A stretch of 64,000 bases of DNA from Dipetalonema caudispina (Eukaryota > Nematoda > Chromadorea > Rhabditida > Onchocercidae): assembly GCA_013365325.1 (NCBI GenBank), contig JABVXV010000018.1, positions 310,001 through 374,000 of the forward strand, given 5' to 3'. Under the pieces are notes generated by a model that was given only the letters and a program-made list of their open reading frames with translations, made no database searches and was not told the origin of the DNA. Below, in pieces: positions 53,680 to 64,000 of this stretch (position 1 is its first letter; the number at the start of each line of letters is the position of its first letter). A program made the position numbers and the translations under genes.

Positions 53680-56600
53680 ATGTTTTGGTTATTATCTTTT
53701 GTTTCACTTCTGATGCTATTGATAAGCGGTAAAGGGGTAATGGATCAATGTCCAGAACGATGCTTATGTCATGAAGGATTGATTGATTGCCGTGGAAAGT
53801 TACTATTTGCTGTACCTCGACATTTACCGGCAAATACCACTGTATTAGATCTTCGAAATAATCGCCTGATGAGAATTTCCAAGAGTGACTTCAACAATTT
53901 GGAGAAATTAGAACTTTTGCTAATTTCATGGAATCGAATTCATATTCTTGAAAAAGTTATTCTAGAATTTTGTCTCTAAAATAAAAATTTCAACCTTTTC
54001 AAATTTCAACATTTTTGCTAAATAACTAATCACTGGTAAAATTTCGATTTTCCTTTCAAATGACTCATTCTGAATGATAATTTATTGAACTGTGATTGTA
54101 GGAAACCATTGAACCGCGACTTCATCAAAATGATTGAAGTAGCAGTGAATCTAATTTGTTTTCTTCGAAACTGAAGTTTTTCGTTTTAAACAATTATAAC
54201 TATCATTCAGGAGACATTAGATGGAACTTTGAAGCTTAGAAAGTTACTATTGGCAGGAAACCGTTTAGAAGCAATTCCGAAGTTCAGTTCCCGTCATCTT
54301 ATCAATTTACATCACATCGATTTATCAGCCAACAATATTGGTTACATTGAACAGCAACTATTATGGAGTATACCAAATCTTCAGCTGTTGAATTTGGCGG
54401 GTAATGCCATTCAGACACTTCCGGAACATTTTTTTGACTATTCGAAGAAACTAAAAACACTCATTCTGAATGATAATCCGTTGAATTGCGATTGCAGGTA
54501 TAGATTATTTCATTACTGTATAGTTGAAATTAATTAATGATATAGTTCAGGAATGGAAGAGTAGTTATATTTCTCAATAATTTATATTTATTTTCGAATG
54601 CAAAATTCTTTAAATCATTGAAAGAGAGAAAGGAGGAAGTTATTTTCTAAGATCCTAAAAACCTTTACTATTTCTTGGAATGACCCATAATTTTTAGATA
54701 TTATTATCTTACTATGTGTTGTTTGAATGTAATAGCTTCTTCTCCTCGAGTTATATTTTTGGCACATTTATGTTTCCTAACTATTGCCGCTCCTCTTATC
54801 TTGAAGTTTCTTGCAATATCTTTAATGTAAATATCTTTTTTTTAAAATGAATTATTGCTATTTCGAGGATAATAATTGAAAAAGAGTTTTTTTTTTTTTT
54901 TTTTTTTCGAATGTTTTCAGTGCATGAATCAGAGAAGTGCAATTATACATTGCTTAGAAATTTCACATCTGATATACGCTGAATGTGTTATTTAATGTTG
55001 AAGCATTCGTCAACAATATGGATTCTAAAGTTGTTCTGATTCTGGTTATATATAATCGAGTTTATAAATATATGTAATTGCTATCAATCATTTCAGATGG
55101 TTACCATTTGTTAGCTTTGTTCAACAACGATGCAGTATATCACCGGTATGTCACAAACCACACACACTTCATCGGCGGCAATTCTTATCACTCAAAAGCA
55201 ATGATCTTCAGTGTTTTGGAGTAAAACTATTAGATAATAATCGTAGTGCGAAATGTGAAGTTGACAAAGCGTCAATTACTTTCATCTACAAGTAATTTTC
55301 TTAAATTCAAATCTTGTTACACTTCTGTGTCCGTCTCTCTCTCTCTCCCTTTTTCTCTCTCCATTCATCCTTTTCTCTGAAGTGACCAAACATGAAGAAA
55401 AACAGAAATAATAAAGAATCTTCAAAGTAATGAAATGATAAAATAGTCATAGTATGAATGAAAGTTATAATAACTAACCAAAAAAAAAGGAAATATTTTT
55501 CTGGAAATCATCGCTTTGGAATATACGAAATGAATATTAATTGAAAAGATTTGAAGTATGAGTTGATCTATATTTGTCAAATTGAAAGCTACGATAACTT
55601 GAAGAAGAGAAAAAGTCGATAATAATACGAAAGGAATTAGAATACTACCAAATGGCACAATTTCGTTAAATTCCAATATTTCATTGAGTGAATTGCAATG
55701 CGCTATCGATTACAGTGAAATTTTCATTCGGCAAGTTTTTATGAAGTGAAGTTTTTTTCTTCACTTTTGCTACATCATTTTTCTTCTTTCTAAACTTAAG
55801 AAATACATCACTTTCAAGAATAAATTATAGCCGAACTCGACTTCCACGTCAAATTGTTGACGCTTCATCAGCACCAAAATTTACTCTGAAACCTAAAGAT
55901 CGCTCATATCGTGAAGGAACCACTGTTCGGCTTGATTGTGAGGTTCTTTTTCCTCATTAATTTTCTTTAAATTCAGAGTGGATACGTTTTCTCCTAATGA
56001 TCTTTGATTTTTGGTGAACAAATATGAATAAAATCTTCGATATTAAAAATATTATAGGTAACTGGTGAACCTCGACCCTCTATAACTTGGTATTTTAATG
56101 GTAAAAAATTAAAAAGATCTCGAAAGTATGAAATGAACCTTGAGCAGACAAGTTTGAATATTTATCCGTTCCTGGAAAGTGATGTTGGAAAGTGAGTTTG
56201 TTCAATTTTTAATTCAAAATTGTTATATTAAAATTTGAATTTAAGTATGATGAACAGTTGGAAGAATAAAAAGTTGCGCTTTTCAAACTAATTAATACGT
56301 TAGAGCTACGTATTCGAGAACTATTGAGGTACACTTGTATTGCGGAGAATGCGTATGGGCGAATTGAAACTTCAGCAGAAGCTCGTCTTGTTTCCAGTTC
56401 GCCACCTGTTATTACAGAAGGCCCAGAAAATCAGAAAGTATTGCTAGGCTCAACTGTAACCTTTCGCTGCCGAGCTGACGGTGAACCTCGTCCATTTATT
56501 ACGTGGTTTCTGAATGGTGGCGAGATACACGTATTGAAAGGACATTTCCACGTAAAGAATTTCGATATATTCTTTGTTACATCACTTATTCCATTTCCAA

Positions 56601-59600
56601 CTTCGTGTCTTTTACTCTTTTCGGACAAAAGCATTTTCTAGTTTAGGTATCAGATGATGAAATGGAATTGACCATTTCGAGAGTTACAAAAAATGATGAA
56701 GGTGTATATTCATGTATGGCAGGTAATACAGTTGGTTCAATGATTGCTGAAGCTCGTTTACAAATTGATCAGAATCGAATTCAAAACAATCTTATAAATG
56801 ATCGTTTCATTCATGATATATTCCAGCAAGCATCACAGAATGTTGATAGGTTTGCTTAATATTACAAATAATTTGATCTTAATGATACATCGCCATTCTG
56901 CAGAAAATATGATAGCCGAGAATTGTTCATAATTTTTCGATATGATGCTATAAATTTATTTCAAAATTTAACTTTAGTGCTATCGAGCAAACACGTGAAA
57001 AATTGTCAAAAATAACTAATCCGCATGAACTCTTACGATGGTTTCAATTCTCATTTCCTCAAACAATAGAGCATAGTCGTGCACGAGAAATCTATGAAGA
57101 AAGTATTCGTCTTATCCAAAAACATGTCGAAAAAGGTATCATACATTTATCTTTATTTTTTTTCTGGACCAATACTTTGGAATTCAGGAACTTGAAATTT
57201 CATGCAAAATTTACTCTGATATGTTCAATCCTAAAATTATACGGCAGTCTTAGATTTCATTTATTGTAAAAACGATTGTATTCAAATTAGAAGATTTCAC
57301 TTTATGATTTCAGAGTCATCTAAATATGAAACTTTGAATTGTTTAGGTTTGATCTTACCTCTTCATGAGCTTCCATCGAATATTTCAATTGAATCTGTTC
57401 TTGCCAAATCTCATGTTGACATGTTAGTGCAATTAGCCGGTTGTTCGGGAGTGCAAACTCGAGATCCTTGTGATGAACAGTGCTTCCACTCACGTTACAG
57501 GTCTCAATTAATTCATTAGTTTCAATTAAGGAAGTTAAAGCTTCTTTTATGATTGGTATGTTTTTCCACCAATTTTGCAAAGATTTTTGGATAACTTGAC
57601 ATAGTCAGCTTTTATCCTCTTCTTTTTGTTGACTATATCTTTTTTTTTTAAGTTCACAGAGGGTTCATTTAATTCAATTTTTCAAAACATTCCCCCCTCA
57701 ACACTATTTACACCTATTGGATAAAGATAGGAATTTGGATCGGTGCCTTAAATAATACATTTTTAATTAATAAAAATTGAGTGGTTAGAACTTTTGATGG
57801 ACAGTGCAACAATAAAATCCATACAATGTGGGGTGCAAGTCAAACCCATTTCCGACGCTTATTACCACCAATATACGAAAATGGCTTCAATACTCCAGTT
57901 GGATGGGATTCGAGCAAGTTATATTTCGGTTACCGCAAGCCTAATGCACGCAGCATATCTAGAAAGGTTGCTTATTTGCATATCTAGTAGAAATTGCATG
58001 CGCGATGAAGAAATGAATTGATGTAATTGTATTTCAGCTTCTTGGAACCAACCATATCACTCCTCACAAAACTTACTCGGCAATGCTAATGCAGTGGGGA
58101 CAATTTATTGGTAATTTTAAAGGAAATGATTTTTTAAATCAATAATTCGGATTTAAAAATTTGTAACTGGCTTATTTGCAAAAGAAATTCAGATCATGAT
58201 TTGGATTTCACTGCAACAGCAATCAGTCGTCAAGCATTTGCTACGGGCGCTATTTGTAATCGAACTTGCGAATATCTGAATCCATGTTTCAATATACCGC
58301 TAGCTCACGATGATCCAAAAATGCTTGCTAAGTTTGTCGAAAACAAATTGCCACAAAGAAAAAGAAATAGATTAAATTTCCCTTATAATCTTCAATGGTC
58401 CCATAAATTAATAAAAGTTTGCGCAAATCATGTTTTGCCAAAATTAGTGATTCGTAATGTAAGTCAGATAAGGATTGAATTTGATTCTATTTCCACACCA
58501 TATCTCTTCAATTGGAATCTCTTTATAGTCCGCAATATCCGTGTATTGAATTTGAGCGTTCGAGTGCAGTATGCGGTTCTGGTGAAACGTCGCTTATTTA
58601 TCGTCATGTTACTTATCGTGAACAAATGAACACTGTTAGTTTCCCTTTTTTTTTTAAATTATATTCAGGATCAGCGTAATCTTTATTGGAAATTTTCATC
58701 GTCAAGCAAAATATTGTAGATTACAAGTTACATTGACGCTTCTGGGATATACGGCAGTACGGAAGAAGATGCATACGATTTACGTGATTTAAGTCCGGAT
58801 CGAGGCTTGCTGAGGTAGTGGATATAATATTTTGATATTGTCATATAAGTTTTCCGTTTGTTTGAAATATCTTGACACTCTTATTTGGTCAAGATTGAAA
58901 ATCTAAAATACATTAAACTGCTTGAAGCAGAAAAAGCGGAATGAGCAATCAGTGGAGAAATATTGTAGATAAAAGTAAATATTTTTATTCACCATATCTT
59001 CCTATTCATAAGTTTTCTTCCCACTTAAAAATAATCTCACTATTTTATTACATTTATATAAAAAAGCACAAACAGATTTGATATGGTATCATCAGCGAAT
59101 AAGCCTTATCTACCATTTGAACGTGATTCACCGGTTGATTGTCGACGAAATTGGACTTTGAATTATCCAGTGCGATGCTTTCTGGCTGGAGATTTTAGAG
59201 CCAACGAACAGGTTAGAGGAAATAGCTTATTGACATATTGCAAATGCAAGTAATAAATTTACTAATTAAGGTTATTGTCTTGTTTGTCTAGAAAGGGAAT
59301 TAATTTGCTCGAACAATATTAAAATCTTATTCGCATTTTATTTTATTTACCATCTGCTCCATTAAAATTGTTTCATTATAGCTAGGATTAATGACCATGC
59401 ATACAATTTTCATGCGAGAGCACAATAGACTGGCAATCCAAATTGCCGATTTAAATCCTAATCTCGACGGTGAAACGATTTTCCATGAAATTCGAAAAAT
59501 TGTTGGTGCCGAATTGCAACATATTACATTCCATTATTGGTTACCAAAAGTTCTTGGAAAAGTTTGTCCCTAACACGTTAATTTGAATGCTAATCAAATC

Positions 59601-62263
59601 GAAATTTGAAATTTGTTTGGAAAGATAAGGTGCTGTCATAATTGTAATTGAAATAAAAGTAAATAACTGCCAAAGTCTGATATTCTCGAATTAGTTATGG
59701 CCATGAGATTATATCAAAGAATTTTGACATTCTAGAAGCAATTTGATAAGATGATTGGTCCATATAAAGGATATCAACCATTGCTGGATGCTACTATTTC
59801 AAATGCATTCGCAACAGCAGCATTTCGCTTTGGACATACGTTGGTCAATCCGATCCTTTATAGGTATACATAACTTTATTACTTTCATTAATTTTACTGA
59901 AACATTTTATTTCCATCTGGAATATAAACTATGATCTAGACTAGGATTTTCGTTTTATTTGACTAGAATTAAAATGATTCATTTACGATTATGATATGAT
60001 AAAGGAAATCACTTCTGAAGTACATCCTGAAATTTATCGAAATGCGTTTTGGACATGAATAAAATAACAAGCGCTACTATAAGATTTTAGGTCATTCACA
60101 ACAATTCGATATTTTAATTATGCAAATAATGCTGAAATTTTTTCAGTTTACCAAATCTCGTATTCGTGTTTCAGATTTGATGAGAACTTATCGTCAACGG
60201 GGGAAGGACATATACCTTTGAGAGATGCTTTTTTCGCACCGGAAGTATTGTTATCAACAGGAAGTGTTGATCCTTATCTGCGTGGTTTGTTTGCTACACC
60301 GATGAAAAAGCCAATACCGAATGAGTTGCTGAATGATGAACTCACTGAGAATCTATTCAATCGAGCACATGAAGTAAACATAATTTTAATTTTCTTATAG
60401 CCTAGCTTAACACAAGGAAATGCCCTAGAATAATTGTTTCTAGACTACTTTGAAGTCCTAGAAATATAGCAATTTTAAAGAGTGTATGTGAATTAATTTA
60501 AAAATGCATAGCAGATTTTCGCTAAAGGTTAACTGCTTTCCTTTACTGAATGATTTGTATTTCTCAAATTTCTTTAATACAAATTACCAGACGGAAATGG
60601 AGTAGAACTGATTTTTGAGCATATGTAGCACATATGATTGGTCTTGATAACACGAGTGAAGATGTTCATCCTGTTAATTTGTTGAAATTATAGATCTTGA
60701 ATTGAGAATCTTGATAGATATGGATATTTGGAAATTTTTCATTTTCGTAACAAAAAATCTTCCATTTGAGGTATCATTGGATTTGGCTGCGATTAATATA
60801 CAACGAGGCCGTGATCACGCTCTTCCTGGGTAAAGAGGAACCTCGTTTTATCTAAATGGCAGTTCTGAAGCAAAGAAACTTAGGCTTTCGAAATAAGCTG
60901 TTTTAACATGTTTTAACACCTATCAACATATCTCTGAAGAAGCCTTTAATGTTTCGCTTTTCAGATATGTCGAATTTCGGAGATGGTGTAACCTATCACC
61001 AGTAGAAAACTGGGACGATCTGAGGAATATAATGCAACGCGAAGTCATTCATAAGTTGAAAGATTTATATGGTCATCCAGGTTGGAGCTTCCGATTGCTT
61101 ATGGTTATAGAGGATTTGCTTTAATTAAAAGAGGCAAACTTGCAAGTTTAATGTGAATTCAAAGTTTCCTCTAAAGATTTGTTTGATTTAATAATAGAGT
61201 GATCAATAGCGTAGCTGATCAGGGAAGACTATCTGTCTACCTATATTCATCAGGCAATATCGACTTGTTCGCTGGTGGTATTGCAGAGGAACGACTCGAT
61301 GGAGCACTAGTTGGTCCAACATTTTCATGTATCATTGCTGAACAGTTCAGACGCATACGTGATGGTGATAGATTTTGGTTCGTAGAATTTTTAAATAGAC
61401 TTTAATTTTAACGATGATTTTATCATTTGATTTAGTATTAAATTGTAGAATAATAAGGTACAGTTTTTAGGTACGAAAAAGAGGGCGTATTCACTGAAGC
61501 TCAGAGGAAAGAGGTAAAAAAGGTATCATTGGCTCGAATTATTTGTGACAATGCTGATAATATCACCAATGTACAAGTAAGCACAATCCATTATGCTAAT
61601 TAGGATTAGAACTTTCGTATAACCTCCAGACCTTCTATCATGTTTCCGTCACATCTCAGTATGCAAGACTCTTATGCTGAAAGGTCCCAAAGTTCAAAAT
61701 CAATAAGTGAAATGCAATAGTTTCACTTATCCTTATTAGGCTTATTAGGTTTGGAATAAGTGCTTAGTCTTATAGTTTGAACAACTGATATCCATTCACA
61801 ATCATCATTAGAATGTACTTACCATTTTGACTCTTCCAATGATTTTTGCACTTTTCCGGTTTATTTGACTTTCCTGTTTCAGAATGACGTCTTCATCTTC
61901 GTCGGTAAATATTCCCGATCCTACAACTCATGTGTACATATCCCAAAACTGGATTTAAGACCGTGGCAATCTTGCTGTTACCATTTGTGTCCGATACAAC
62001 ATAATCGTTACAGAAGAATATATAGGTTACGGTGAATTACTTTTTTCCAAACATACGAATTCTTGAATCTAGAACCAGAATTCTTGATCCCTAGATGTAA
62101 AACTTACTCATTCCCCTGACGATATATTGCAGCTACAGTTTTACCTTGAAACATGTGGGTTCGCTTAGAATTAACACTTCTCTTTTTTTGTAGGAAGCGT
62201 GATATTAATCAATGGAATTATCACAAAAACCTGACACAACTCACTGGTCGATTGAGAACATAG
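53680..62263 (+). CDS. pxn: peroxidasin (LRR-Ig-haem peroxidase), without a VWC domain
   Basis: Twenty-four exons: 53680-53955, 54211-54497, 55097-55291, 55819-55942, 56058-56191, 56329-56551, 56647-56849, 56978-57135, 57314-57500, 57789-57966, 58038-58110, 58193-58331, 58529-58634, 58720-58814, 59076-59211, 59382-59561, 59736-59863, 60175-60373, 60771-60829, 60965-61080, 61254-61377, 61471-61576, 61883-62025, 62194-62263; 1212 residues. Order: signal peptide (1-19), LRRNT ([14 protein letters not shown]), leucine-rich repeats, LRRCT, two Ig domains (about 268-445), then an animal haem peroxidase (about 600-1185). Key residues are present: distal Asp680-His681, catalytic Arg834 and Glu837 in GDFRANEQ, proximal His932 in FRFGH. 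It is secreted and uses hypobromous acid to form sulfilimine cross-links in collagen IV. Many family members end in a von Willebrand C domain; here the protein stops at QLTGRLRT. The exon 4 and exon 12 boundaries have close alternatives. Confidence 0.95.
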
Positions 62264-63205
62264 AAGTCATTCAGCTATGTTATGTTACTGACAGTTAGTA
62301 CTGTGCGCACAGGAAATATTTCCTCAATTTCCTGATAACAATATCTCGAAAAATTCAAAGAAGTTTGGAGAAACACTTTTTTAGCCATAACAGAGCAGAA
62401 TGCAATGAATTTACTAGAATTTAGATCTATATCAACAAGAAAATCCAGAAATCGATCGTCTACCTTTACAGGAAAATTTACCTGAAAATTTGAAAGAACC
62501 GAAACAAAATCTTTTCTTTTGCTGACAGCTGCAATCACCAAAATTTGCTTTTCGTTCCAGAAATTTGTATGAAACTTATAGATAATAGTGTCTTGATAGC
62601 TTCTGATTAAATCGAGATTGATTATTCAACGTAGATCTGAATTCTATTCGGAGACGAAAGAATTTTTATTTATGATACAATACATTTAATAATATTTCTC
62701 CCGTAGATATATTCCTCAGCCAATAATAACCGACTGCATAGCGAGGGACATTTTATACAACGGATATATCAGTAATCCATGCAAAACAACGACAAAAAGA
62801 TGAGATCAGCAACGAGATACGCACATGTATGATTATCTTAGTTCATAGTGGCGTAAATGAAATTTTAGTTCACCGCAGTGCTTAAATCGCACGAGGCGAT
62901 AAAAAACATTTCGAAAACAACGGAAATTTAAAAATTTAATTACAGGAATATCAAATATTAGCTTTGCGCAAAAAAAATTTAACACTTGTCGACTAAATTA
63001 AGATGAAATAAATTTCGTACGTGCTCCATAAAAGTGTCAGAATTCCAAAAGGAAAAAAAATCCAGTTTTATTCTGAGAAAAATACCGCGAATCTCTTCCT
63101 CCCATTTCGAAATTGTGAAGGATTTATATTAAAATACATAACACAACGTCAATAGAATTAGGTTTTCATTAAAGCAATGGAAAGCTTGATTTGTACAGAA
63201 TAAAA
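62264..63205. other. intergenic between convergent peroxidasin and PLD-like genes
   Basis: Should contain both 3' UTRs; no additional gene is supported. An 88-codon minus-strand frame at 62275-62541 has no visible splice context or motif. Confidence 0.5.
63067..63072 (-). terminator. polyadenylation signal of the PLD-like gene, possible
   Basis: AATAAA on the minus strand about 135 bases past the stop at 63206. Confidence 0.35.
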
Positions 63206-64000
63206 CTAAGCTGAAATTTTCTCTAACAAAAATTCCCTGATAGTTTTAGCATATTTAGATGTCCAATCTCTCATGAAAATTGCATTTGACGAATTAACAA
63301 GTGATGGAGAAGTGAAAGAAATTCCAACACCAGCGCTACTGATAAAGTAATCGCCTGCCCAGTTTGATGTACCTGAAAAAAGAAAAAGATTAATTAACTA
63401 AGACGTGATTCAGCCTTGTCAGATACAATTCAAGTCAAGGAACTCACCAAAATAAGCGATCTTCTCCGTAACCATGTATTTATTATGATTCACAAGAGTA
63501 TGCGGGATTTCTCCGTGGGATGGGTCTACTGGAATCGTGAATAACTTCTGCAAAAATTTTTGAATTTGAGTTAATGAGACAGAAAATTCAAAGACCTTAT
63601 TTAAAATTGTTAATGCAATCTCCCACACAAAAATATATGAAAATTTCAAAGAAACAGCCTCTAATTATTCTTTTTGATAATCAATAAACGCAGACTTCAC
63701 TGCAGATGATCAACATGATATTGGCGTTAGGATTATTTCTATTAGTAAAATGAAAACAGGATCAATTATAATTAAATCTTGTGATGGAGATGTAAGTGAA
63801 CAAATATAGATAAAGTTAATAACTCTGCTAAACTGCTTACCACTTCGATTTTTCCAGAATGGTTCGCTATTTTTGGCATACCACCGTTAATTTCAAGCAG
63901 TGATTTCAAGAAATGAATCATTTGGGGTAGAGAATATTGCCAGTGACTCACCAGCAACCGAACGTTTACTCCACGATAAGCTGTTGCACGTATTGCATTG
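63206..64000 (-). CDS. PLD3: phospholipase D3/D4-like protein, 3' part only
   Basis: Three minus-strand exons are visible: from beyond 64000 to 63841, 63547-63448, and 63372-63206. The first gives GVNVRLLVSHWQYSLPQMIH; the second holds the second HKD-type motif, VNHNKYMVTEKIAYFG, with His-x-Lys and the Glu typical of PLD3/4 in place of Asp; the third gives GTSNWAGDYFISSAGVGI and NAIFMRDWTSKY to a stop. PLD3 and PLD4 are type II membrane proteins processed in lysosomes and act as 5' exonucleases on single-stranded nucleic acid. The N-terminal membrane anchor and first HKD motif lie outside the window, so full activity cannot be judged. The gene converges with peroxidasin. Confidence 0.85.

Overview
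This is nuclear DNA of an animal, most likely a parasitic nematode of the spirurid/filarial type. It is AT-rich, the genes are split by many introns of about 100-1000 bp with short TTTCAG-like acceptors, and several start codons lie a few bases to a few tens of bases after an orphan 3' splice acceptor, as in trans-spliced nematode genes. The calmodulin is 149 residues with the ending EFVTMMTTK that I remember from nematodes. The taxon is inference. All gene models below were built by hand from acceptor/donor pairs with checked reading phase; no alignment was run.

Layout. 2.0-5.9 kb (+): a tyrosine-phosphatase-like gene whose catalytic cysteine is glycine. 7.0-8.1 kb (-): a broken relative of it, tail to tail. 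8.4-12.0 kb (+): an unrecognised multi-exon gene. 12.9-16.8 kb (-): calmodulin with a GC-AG first intron. 16.8-25.5 kb: a long gene-poor stretch with GA/GAA tracts and a perfect RFX/DAF-19 X-box consensus. 25.5-26.5 kb (+): an SSNA1 homologue. 29.1-30.5 kb (+): the decayed 3' half of an asparaginase-ankyrin gene. 31.1-36.9 kb (-): RMC1. 38.0-40.5 kb (-): shugoshin. 41.0-48.6 kb (+): symplekin, divergent from shugoshin. 50.2-52.5 kb (+): GNB1L. 53.7-62.3 kb (+): peroxidasin. 63.2 kb to the end (-): 3' part of a PLD3/4-like gene.

The intact genes do not form one pathway. They are housekeeping or structural: Ca2+ signalling, centriole/cilium assembly, late-endosome Rab7 activation, chromosome cohesion, mRNA 3'-end processing, PIKK stability and extracellular-matrix cross-linking. 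No bacterial, phage, CRISPR or viral sequence was seen. The most unusual items are the phosphatase-fold protein without a nucleophile, its relict neighbour, the orphan Cys-containing protein, the tandem exon duplication inside shugoshin, and the X-box next to an unexplained start/donor pair.
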